Origin: CAMCXT01 sp040403315
Lineage (GTDB): Bacteria; Bacteroidota; Bacteroidia; M30B66
Length of the DNA stretch: 64,000 bases
Direction of reading: 5' to 3'
Assembly (NCBI GenBank): GCA_040403315.1
Contig: JBBAKX010000007.1
Location: 62,001 to 126,000 of the forward strand
A program made the translations under genes and the position numbers. Position 1 is the stretch's first letter, and every line of letters starts with the position of its first letter. The notes under the pieces were generated by a model. It was not told the origin of the DNA and made no database searches. It saw only the letters and a program-made list of their open reading frames with translations. Below, piece after piece: positions 49,099-58,300 of the stretch.

Positions 49099-50598
49099 TT
49101 AACGAAGTTTTAAATAAGGTAACAATCCGTGCAGACCGCCTTCACGACCAAATCCACTTTCGCGAAATCCTCCAAATGGAGAAGAAGGATCAAACTTGTT
49201 GTAGGTATTTGCCCAAACAACACCTGCTTTCAGTTTGGTGGTCATGTTGAAGATTTTTGATCCTTTATCGGTCCAAACGCCAGCACTTAATCCGTAAGGA
49301 GTGTTGTTTGCTTTTTCGATAACTTCTTCAACCGTTCTAAATGTTTGAACAGCCAAAACAGGGCCGAAGATTTCCTCTTGAACCACTCTGTGGCTTTGTG
49401 AGGTATTTAAGAAAAGCGTTGGTTTGCAGAAATATCCTTTGGCTGGAATACTACAGTTAGGCTGAAAAACCTCTCCACCTTCGTTCACTCCGATCTTCAA
49501 ATATTCGTTGATTTTCTTGAGTTGTTCAGGCGAATTTATCGCACCGATATCGGTGTTTTTGTCCATCGGATCACCAACAATTAGCGAAGCCATCCTGTCT
49601 TTAAGTTTTCGGATCACTTTATCGGCAACTCCTTCTTGTACAAAAAGTCTTGAGCCAGCGCAGCAAACGTGGCCTTGATTGAAGAATATTCCGTTTACAA
49701 TGCCTTCAACTGCTTGATCAAGGGCAGCATCTTCAAAAATGATATTTGCTGCTTTTCCTCCAAGTTCAAGAGTTAATTTTTTACCTGTTCCTGCGATGGC
49801 TTTTTGGATCAACTTCCCAACATCTGTAGAGCCTGTAAAAGCAATTTTATCAATGTCAGGATGATTTACGATAGCTGCTCCTGTGGCACCTGCCCCGGTA
49901 ACTATGTTTACAACACCTGCAGGCAATCCTGATTCTTCAATGATTTCAGCAAGTTTTAGTGCTGTAAGTGGTGTTGATTCTGCGGGTTTAAGTACAACCG
50001 TATTTCCTGCCGCAAGTGCAGGTGCGATTTTCCATGCAGCCATTAACAATGGGAAATTCCAAGGAATTATTTGACCTGCAACTCCTATCGATTCAGGATT
50101 CTTACCTGGAAACGCATATTCAAGTTTATCTGCCCAGCCTGCGTAATAGAAAAAGTGATTGGCTGCCAATGGAACATCGATATCGCGACTTTCACGGATA
50201 GGTTTTCCTCCATCCATTGATTCGATTACCGCAAATTCTCTTGCTCGTTCTTGAATCAATCGAGCAATTCGGTATATGTATTTTGCTCTTTCACGAGCAG
50301 GCATTTTCGACCAAACGTTTTCGTAAGCAGCACGAGCAGCTTTCACGGCTTTGTCGACATCCTCTTGCGTGGCTTCTGCTACTTTGGCTAAAACCTGTTC
50401 AGTTGCAGGATTGATAGTATCAAAATATCCACCTTTGCTAGGTTTTACCCAAGCTCCATTGATAAAAAGGTCGTATTGTTTTTTCAATCGGATATGCGCA
50501 CTTGACTCAGGAGCGGGCGTATAGCTGAGGGCTTTACTAAAGTCTAAACTTGGTTCGGCGGACAGCTGCTGGTGTTTTTTATCTTGTTTTTTCGACAT
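49099..50598 (-). CDS. aldehyde dehydrogenase (catalytic)
   Basis: A 499-residue NAD(P)-dependent aldehyde dehydrogenase. The order is complete: YDLFINGAWVKPSKGGYFDT; GQIIPWNFPLLMAAWKIAPA; NTVVLKPAESTPLTALKLAE; AFTGSTDVGK; the general base Glu in LELGGKAANIIF; and the catalytic cysteine in NQGHVCCAGSRLFV, with EEIFGPVLAV and PFGGFRESGFGREGG at the end. Fatty or acetaldehyde substrates fit this subgroup. It lies 12 bp after deoC, whose product releases acetaldehyde, so oxidation of that acetaldehyde is a sensible inference. Followed by a half-length homologue. Confidence 0.94.
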   Translation of the reverse strand: MSKKQDKKHQQLSAEPSLDFSKALSYTPAPESSAHIRLKKQYDLFINGAWVKPSKGGYFDTINPATEQVLAKVAEATQEDVDKAVKAARAAYENVWSKMPARERAKYIYRIARLIQERAREFAVIESMDGGKPIRESRDIDVPLAANHFFYYAGWADKLEYAFPGKNPESIGVAGQIIPWNFPLLMAAWKIAPALAAGNTVVLKPAESTPLTALKLAEIIEESGLPAGVVNIVTGAGATGAAIVNHPDIDKIAFTGSTDVGKLIQKAIAGTGKKLTLELGGKAANIIFEDAALDQAVEGIVNGIFFNQGHVCCAGSRLFVQEGVADKVIRKLKDRMASLIVGDPMDKNTDIGAINSPEQLKKINEYLKIGVNEGGEVFQPNCSIPAKGYFCKPTLFLNTSQSHRVVQEEIFGPVLAVQTFRTVEEVIEKANNTPYGLSAGVWTDKGSKIFNMTTKLKAGVVWANTYNKFDPSSPFGGFRESGFGREGGLHGLLPYLKLR

Positions 50599-50610
50599 GT
50601 GCTGTCAGGA

Positions 50611-51522
50611 TTAATCGTTGGAGAAATAATTCAGACTTTGGTAAACACCAGTTTGGTCTTTTGCAAGTTGCATGAGAATGTCGTTCGCCAATTTTGAAGC
50701 GCCAAATCTGAACCAATCTGGGTTCATCCATGCTTCGCCAAGGGTTTCACGAACCATTACCAGATAATGCAATGCTAATTTCGAGGTAGCAATGCCGCCA
50801 GCGGGTTTCATGCCGATCATTTTGCCAGTTTCGTAGTAGTAGTCACGAATGGCCTCGAGCATAACCAATGTAACGGGCATGGTTGCAGCCGGTTGAATTT
50901 TTCCGGTGGAGGTTTTGATAAAATCGGCTCCAGCCAGAATGGCGATATCAGAAGCTTTTCGAACATTGTCGAGGGTTGAAAGTTCGCCTGTTTCGAGGAT
51001 TACTTTAAGATGCGCCTTTCCGCAAGCTTCCTTCACAGCAGCAATCTCATCAAACACGAAATTGAATTCACCTTGAAGAAATTTACCTCTAGAAATCACC
51101 ATGTCGATTTCATCAGCACCTTCTTCAACGGCAAATTTGGTATCATCGAGCTTCACTTTTAGTGGTACTAATCCACTTGGAAACGCAGTGGCAACAGCAG
51201 CCACTTTGATGCTAGAACCTTTGAGAGCTTTTCGTGCTGTTCTCACCATGGTTGGATAAACACAAACTGCAGCAACTGTTGGGATTCCGGGCATAGCATC
51301 ATGGGGATGCATGGCTTTATAGCACAACTGTTTAACTTTTCCCTCAGAATCTTTCCCTTCGAGCGTCGTGAGGTCGATCATGCTCAAGGCTAGTTTCAAA
51401 CCTGCTATTTTGGTTTCGCCTTTAATTGATCGGCTTTGAAACCTTGCGCAGCGCTCTTCAACAGAAATTTGATCAATAGGAGGTGAGATCGATGGTTGGT
51501 AACTGACGTTGTGATTACCCAT
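50611..51522 (-). CDS. deoC: deoxyribose-phosphate aldolase
   Basis: A 303-residue class I aldolase that splits 2-deoxyribose-5-phosphate into glyceraldehyde-3-phosphate and acetaldehyde. Start at ATG 51522 (MGNHNVSYQPSISPP); an earlier Met at 51543 would add seven residues across the promoter region. The Schiff-base lysine is in ADFIKTSTGKIQPAATM and the proton-relay lysine in GMKPAGGIAT. VCVYPTMVRTA, VATAFPSG and EIDMVISRGKFL complete the signature. It is longer than E. coli DeoC (about 259), as in the eukaryote-like group. A TACATTTG element lies 18 nt upstream, inside the gap from vanZ. Confidence 0.95.
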   Translation of the reverse strand: MGNHNVSYQPSISPPIDQISVEERCARFQSRSIKGETKIAGLKLALSMIDLTTLEGKDSEGKVKQLCYKAMHPHDAMPGIPTVAAVCVYPTMVRTARKALKGSSIKVAAVATAFPSGLVPLKVKLDDTKFAVEEGADEIDMVISRGKFLQGEFNFVFDEIAAVKEACGKAHLKVILETGELSTLDNVRKASDIAILAGADFIKTSTGKIQPAATMPVTLVMLEAIRDYYYETGKMIGMKPAGGIATSKLALHYLVMVRETLGEAWMNPDWFRFGASKLANDILMQLAKDQTGVYQSLNYFSND

Positions 51523-51540
51523 ATTCGGATACAATTTTAT

Positions 51541-51548
51541 CAAATGTA
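51541..51548 (-). promoter_or_regulatory. candidate -7 element for deoC-ALDH unit (TACATTTG)
   Basis: Exact TAnnTTTG on the minus strand in the 39-bp gap between the vanZ stop and the deoC ATG, 18 nt before the start. It would separate the deoC-ALDH genes from the sprA-gcvH-vanZ unit. Confidence 0.45.
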
Positions 51549-51561
51549 CAAAAGTGACAAC

Positions 51562-51921
51562 TTAACGAAGCCAGAAAGGCAAGCGCTTGAACAAGGGTAT
51601 TGCCAAAAGGCATCCCAATGTATTGAAAATGAAATCAAAAATGTCGGAATATCGGTCGGTATAAATAGTTCCTTGTAAGATTTCAATAAGACCGCCGTAT
51701 GCAATACACGTTAATGTGATACGAAGTATTCTATTGTATTTCTGGTTGAATTTGCACAACCACCTTAAGTAAAACAAATTCAGGGCAAAGAAAACACCTA
51801 AGTGGGCGATTTTATCGAAATTGACAATATCAACCTTTGGTAGATCTTTGCCCGGAAGGAGCGTTAGTATTGTAATAATAAGAGTCCATAGCAGGGCAGG
51901 ACCTGCATATCGGATCATCAA
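51562..51921 (-). CDS. VanZ-like family membrane protein
   Basis: A 119-residue protein with about four transmembrane helices and the VanZ-like pattern: WTLIITILTLLPGKDLPK, NFDKIAHLGVFFALNLFYL, YGGLIEILQGTIYTDRYSDI and the terminal FDFIFNTLGCLLAIPLF. The Asp-Lys-x-x-His and YTDRYSDIFDF segments are the conserved polar sites. VanZ gives teicoplanin resistance in enterococci, but most relatives are of unknown function. This gene follows gcvH with a four-base overlap in many Bacteroidota. Resistance should not be inferred. Confidence 0.92.
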   Translation of the reverse strand: MMIRYAGPALLWTLIITILTLLPGKDLPKVDIVNFDKIAHLGVFFALNLFYLRWLCKFNQKYNRILRITLTCIAYGGLIEILQGTIYTDRYSDIFDFIFNTLGCLLAIPLFKRLPFWLR

Positions 51922-52295
51922 TGTCCGATCAATGCCTTGTAATCGGTTGCGTTCAATAGACCTTCACGGTTGCTGTCGGTCAATTTTACGCGAATCATCC
52001 AGCCTTCACCGTAAGGATCAGCGTTTACAGTTTCTGGTGATGCTTCAAGACCTTCGTTAAATTCAATGATTTCTCCAGCGATTGGCATGTAAAGGTCCGA
52101 TACCGTTTTTACTGCTTCAACTGTTCCGAAAATTTCGCCAATGTTAAGGGTGTCGCCAACTGTATCAACTTCAACGAATACAATGTCGCCAAGTTCACCT
52201 TGTGCGAAATCTGTGATGCCTACCAATGCAGTATCACCTTCAATTTTAACCCACTCGTGGTCTTTGGTGTAGAAAAGATCTTCTGGAAAATTCAT
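51918..52295 (-). CDS. gcvH: glycine cleavage system H protein
   Basis: A 125-residue lipoyl carrier protein of the glycine cleavage complex, shuttling the aminomethyl group between P, T and L proteins. Lys63 in GTVEAVKTVSDLY is the lipoylation site. The hallmarks HEWVKIEGDTALVGITDFAQ and YGEGWMIRVKL are in place. Length matches the family. GcvP, GcvT and lipoate ligase genes are absent from the window. It lies between sprA and vanZ, a Bacteroidota synteny, and its stop overlaps the vanZ start by four bases. A TACGTTTG promoter element sits 17 nt upstream. Confidence 0.97.
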   Translation of the reverse strand: MNFPEDLFYTKDHEWVKIEGDTALVGITDFAQGELGDIVFVEVDTVGDTLNIGEIFGTVEAVKTVSDLYMPIAGEIIEFNEGLEASPETVNADPYGEGWMIRVKLTDSNREGLLNATDYKALIGH

Positions 52296-52312
52296 GTCTG
52301 AGATTTGAGCCT

Positions 52313-52320
52313 CAAACGTA
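52313..52320 (-). promoter_or_regulatory. candidate -7 element for gcvH (TACGTTTG)
   Basis: Exact TAnnTTTG on the minus strand, 17 nt before the gcvH ATG. A TTGACAC lies upstream with its TTG 24 bases away, slightly beyond the usual spacing. Confidence 0.5.
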
Positions 52321-52393
52321 CCAATTTTCGACGAAATCTTGTGTCAAGATCTTCAAAAAATCAAGGTAATTCTGAAAAATTAATTGGTTAGCG

Positions 52394-55300
52394 CTATTGG
52401 TTTAACGTGAAGCGCAAGCTCAATCCGAAATTGGTGTTTGAATTCGGGAACTGGTTTGAAATGAATGGCTTGTTCATGATTCTATCGAAGAACAAACGAA
52501 CCGTTACTTTCTGATTGATCACATAGTCGGCAGAAACCTTAATGGAAACATTTTGCTGACCAGCTGAAAGGATTGGATCGAAAACAGTTTGACCTTCAAT
52601 TGGAACCCTACGCACGACTGTTTTGTTGGTTCTCACCGATACGTCGGCACGAATGTTTAAGTCACTTTTAATTTTCTTGCCAGAGCCTTGAATTGTAAAT
52701 GGAAGTTCGAAATTCTTCACGATATATCCAGTTCCAATGGTGATTTCACGCCCGTTTACTTCGGTGATTTGAGAATTCTGAAGACTCAACGATAAATCTC
52801 TGCTTCTTCGGAATTCAACTTTGGTGATCAAGCTGTTTTTCCAGGTCATATCCACATTCAACAACGGCCCAAATTGCTCCGAAATTGACGCCATCAAGAT
52901 ATTCAGTTGAGGAATAATGTTTCCAGTAGGGTCGATTGCATTCGGGTTTTGAAGTGCCAACAAATTCGTAGTGAACGATCCAACATTGAATGTTGATCTG
53001 AAACCATGTCCGAGTGAAATAGACTTAAAATACTTCTTGAAGAATGGAATTTTAGTCAAGCCATCGTAGGTAATTCTCCAGTTTGGCTTCGGGATTTTTT
53101 GAAACAACGATAACTCTTGTTGAGTTGGGTCGTTGCCTGTATATGTGGCAATGAATGAAAGAAGCAATACATCTTGTTGGGTTGAACCATATCCAGTAGG
53201 GTATCCAGTAAGTGGATCAATCGCACTGCCGCTCAAACGTGATGCAATGGCTTTACGGTTGTTCAAGAAGTTATCGAATTCGCCAGAGGTGTGAAGTTTA
53301 TTGTCGAGTCTTCCAAATGCTGTTCCCCAAGTGTTGGTCGAAATAGAGAATGTTCCGGTTTTGAGCGTACTTAATTCCTCGAAGACACCCGAATTTGCAT
53401 TAAACTTATATATCGTGGTGAAGTTTTCAGTGTAATTTCGGTTGGCGTTCAACGTGATCCGCATACCAGGAATTGGCTCTACAGTAGCGTTCCAAGTTAA
53501 ATTCCTTGCCAAAGTCTTGGTGAATGCATTGTTGAAAGTTGTGTCTCGTGTAAGTGCGCCGCGTTCCACCATTAATGAACGAATATCGCGCTGACTTCCA
53601 AAAATAAATCCCGTAGTTGGTGTGCCTGATCTCCAATCTCGCCCTACGTATTGGCTGGCATTCACAAAACCCGGCAATATTGTTCCGTTTGTTTCGGTAT
53701 AATTGATGGATGCATTTTTAAGCATCATCAAAAATTTAGCAGCATTTTCCAATACAATATCGAATGCAGTTTCCTTCTTTTTGGTTGAGTCCTTTTTAGC
53801 GTCTTTGGTAGCTGCTGCTGGATCTTTAGGATCTTTCTTCGGCGCAGCCTTTTTCTTGTCCTTTTGCCCGGCTTTTTTCTGATTGATTTTCTTCAGATAT
53901 GGAATCTTGTTGTACAATTGAACAAGGTTCGCTTGTCCGCTCAGGTTAATATTGGCAGAATTTGAAATGATATTTCCGAACGGGTTTTGAGCAAATTTAT
54001 CAGGATTGTTGGCGTCTCTTACTAAAGGAGCTGCTACCCAACTGTAAGTTCCGCTGTATGCCACGGTGCTGTTCACGAAATTCAGCAATGGGATTTTTGA
54101 AAACGGTACCGTGTATGAAGTGCTGAAATTATGCTGATAATTTGTGTTTCGTCCGCCTTTGCGGAGATTTTTGATTACTGAATCGCGCTTTAAAGGCGTA
54201 TTGATTTGACCAGGCTCTTCATCAACGCGGCTCATATTGGTAGCCATGAAGTCGAGTTGAAGCGATTTGGTTAATGGAAGTTTTATGTCGTAAATTCTTT
54301 GCCAAGTGAAGGATTTGAAATACGTGGTATCAATTTTCAAGATGGCAACATCCGAATTGTTTCGGAGTTTTTGTGAGTTGTAATCTCTCGCTACATCCGA
54401 ACGAACCGACAAGCGCGAAGGCATCAAATTAAAATTGAAGTCTTTGATTAAATCGAAAGCCTTCGTTTTTGCAAATAGCTTAACGCTTTTGAATGGCTCG
54501 ATTGATTTTGGCTTCGGAGAAAATGTGTACCCGATTCCAACATCATAATTTTTAGTGTAATTGAATTCTACTTCAGGAGATCGTTGGAAATTATCAGCGA
54601 ATGCGCAGGTTAAATCGAAATTCTCGACACCGTAAATTCTATTTTTGGTTTGGCCGCTTCCTTTGTTCTTCCTTACGTTGGTGAAGTTGATGCTTCTACG
54701 TTTTTGGTAAACCTGAGATAGTGTTCGGAGTGAATCTTTTGCCGCATCGCTTATCTGATAATCTAAAGCAGTATTAAAACGAACGTCAGGATCAAGTGGA
54801 TTGAACTGTGGATTGCTGATGTTTTCACTAAATTCCCAATACAATGGAACGCTTAGGTTCCAGTCTTTCGGGAAGAATTTACCCAACTCAATATTGGTAA
54901 TCAAGCTGTATGCCGATGTGTTGCTTCGGCTTCTTTCGATTGGTTTTTTCTCGATGCTTCCAAATCCAAAGGTCGATCTGCTACCTGCAATTGCCACTGT
55001 ACCCAAGTCGGCTAATTTAGCAGTTACACGTGCATTTGCAGCCCAGCCACCTGGTTCGAAATATTCTGAAACGCGAAGCTCATTCACCCAAACTTCTGCA
55101 CAAGCCACAGATCCATCGTCTGGCCAAGGGTTATTCTCATCGTTTTGTGGATTACGAATCCCGATCATCATGGTTTTTACACCAGATATTTGCGGAACAC
55201 CAACAACAGTAACTCTGTTGTTAGGGAACTCAGGATCTTGAACGTAATATGGTTCGTTCAGTTGGATGTTAGGATTGCTGGTCATTTCCCGATTGCGGGC

Positions 55301-58300
55301 AACCTTTGCGTTGGTTAATGCTTCAAGTGCAAAGTCGAAACTGTTCGACCAAACATCTTCTGCATTGGTGGTTCCATCGGGTGTTCGCTTTAATGGAATT
55401 TCGTATTCATAGTAATTGTTCACGAAATCTGTACCCAAACGAACAAATGCAGTAACTTGATTGTCGGTCCACTGATTTCCATTCATGGATTCAGCATGCA
55501 CTTCCATCTTAATGCGTTTGTAGGCACGAACGTCGAGGTTGGTGTTTTTGTAAACTGCACGCGCTTCACCATCTTCTAGATTGCAGATTCTCATCTGAAG
55601 CGATTGCTCATTCAACTGTTGAAGGTTGGTTGTTGCAACATCAACTTCGCGTCGGATTTTTGGAGGAAGGATGTAGTTTACAGGAATTTTATCGCCGTTT
55701 TCCTCAATGTTTACTGTTGATACCTGGAAGTTTGTATTCAAATCGTTTCCAAGGAATAAACCTGGATCTTTCAGGCTGTATTCGAATCTTCTCCATTCTG
55801 CACGAACCAATTCCAATCGTGCCATTCTTGCAATAACTGGTTCTTGGAAATTGTGGAAGAACATTCTCACAAAACGAATAGAACGGAAATCTGCAATTGA
55901 TCCAACTTTAGAAGTAAATGAACGAATTGGAACGCGGAATTGATACCAATCAACCGCTACATCTTGGCCGTTGCTTAATTTCCCTTTACCAGGCACTTTG
56001 TCGATGATGTAGTTTTGCCCAACCACCATATCCTGCGGACGCATGCTGATTTTGTATTGGAAATAACTTTCCGCAACGCTCAGGGTGTTGTCGCGATTGA
56101 TGTCTTCGATATTCGGTAAAGGAGTAGCAGCAGTAGGGTAGTTTTCTATTTGATCTTCTCCGAGTTTCGAATTGCCTTCTAGTCCGTTATAAAGGGTGTA
56201 TCGGGTAATGATATCGGATTGTTGAGCATCCCAGAATTCGGTGTTTCTGAAGAAGCGGTAATCATCGCCAGAAGGATCAGCTTCGAAACGCGCCAATGCT
56301 TCGGGATTCAGTGTTGTTTGAAGTTGATTGAGGTAATTCTGAAAGAATACACGCTCCGAATCATTTGGCAATCCATCCAAACCAACATCTTGTAATGGGC
56401 GCGATTCAGGATTGTTGTCGAATGCGTTTACGAGTGGCGGCGCAGTTGGGTATTTCCCCCAAACGGTTGTGTCGAAATTGGTATTTTCGGTGGTGATTGG
56501 CAATCCGTTTTCGAAACTCTGTTGTCCGTCACGAAGCACATCTTCGGAGATATTCCCCAGGTTGATGTAAAAATCGCCACCTGTTCCACTATTTATTGCA
56601 GTGCCATCACCTAAACCGTTGGCAAATGGATCCATCATCCAGAACTCGATATAATCGATGTTGGCCGATTCGAAATCGGTAGTTTCGATACGGCGCATGA
56701 TGCCTCCCCAACGATTTTTTGGATTTTTCAGGGTTCCATCAGCGTTCAACCCTGCCGAAAATTCATTTTCAACCACATCATAATTGTATGGTCCGCGTAT
56801 GTTCGGATTAAAGTGCAAATCGAGTACAGGCATAATCTGAACCTGTCCGTTTGGTCTAGCTTTATTCGGGAAGATTTCGGTTTCTACAATCTGCCGCATG
56901 AAATTATTCGATTGCATCGGAGAATCTTGGATGTAATCGGGTGTTGTATTTCCATTTCTGGAGAAAAGCGGATCGATCGTGTACCAGTTTAATCTCGCGC
57001 GGTTGTAATTGTATGCAGCACTGTTGAATAGGTCTCCTTCACGCAGTAAATTTTGCTGTCCACTAGGTGTAGAAGCGATAAACCAGTTACCCATATTTCG
57101 GATATCGATGGTTGATTCTGCGCCTTCGAAATCGTCGATGTATGAAAGTCCTTCTTTCCCAATAATCTTAGAGTGGCCTGGGATGAGCTTAGCCATTTCC
57201 CAAGTGGCAGTGATGGTGGAAGTTTCTTTGGTTGAATAGAATGGGAGCTTGTCGATCAATCGAGTTAACCAACGTGAATCGCGTTTGATGTTTCCATCTA
57301 GCCCGATGATGGTGTTCGAAATGGGTTCGTCGCCGATGTTGATTTTTTGCGTCATCGGGCGCTCGGTAAGGTTCATGATAGTAGCGCCAATACCGAAATC
57401 TTTGTCGATCATGTAATCGAAATGCGCACCCATCAAACGCTTGCTTTGAATCGCAAAGAGCGTATTGGTTTCAAGTGAAATATTGATAGGTGTTTGAGAA
57501 TTGAGTAGGCCTTGGTTGATGATTCTCACTCGACCAAGCGCGTAATCGACTGTGTAATCGACATTTTCTGTAAGTGGAACGCCGCCCGCAGTAACGGTTA
57601 CAGAACCTTGCGGAACGTTCATTGCGTTAAGAGAAATCTCTGATCCTGATGCCGATTGATAAGATCCTTGAATGTAATATCGATTGTGCTGGGCATCCAA
57701 TTGCGCAAGCGGTTGGGTAGTTACGTACAGCGAGTCGAATGCGTATTTGTTTGCCAAACCAAGCTCTGCAGGAAGTTGGAATTTGCTTCTTAGGAAGTTT
57801 TTAAAAGGCTCTCGCATCGGGAAAACGATACGGCCTTTGTCTGCTTGAATGGTTTTGCCTTCTATAAAGTCGAAGAATCCATCGGCTTGCGGATCGCTTT
57901 GGTTGTTTAATCGATCGAGGTTAAAGAGCTGAAGTAGGATTTTTCCATTTACATCAGCGCCTTCTGGTATGACATTCATCTTTACCGATGTTTTTTCATC
58001 TTGGTAAAGGATATTTAATTTGAAATTTTCTTTGCTGATTTGGAAGCCGTTTAACGAATAAACGTTCTTCATCATCAGCTCCCAGATTGGTTTCTTGGTG
58101 AAAATCTGGGTGCCTTTTAGCATTTTTAAAACCAACGATCCTGTTCCTTGGATATCGGTTGAAAATTCTCCCACCTGATACACTTGTTGCCCCTGGCTTG
58201 AATTTACTGTGTATTGGAAAGCAACGGCAAGCACTTCATCCGCGTTAAGCGATTGGTTTAATGAAACATAACCGAGCAAAGGGTTAAGTGTGTATTCGCT

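Noticed and set aside
51562..51921. VanZ as a glycopeptide-resistance gene
   Set aside because: A single VanZ-like protein in the sprA-gcvH context is normal for the phylum, and no van operon genes are present.
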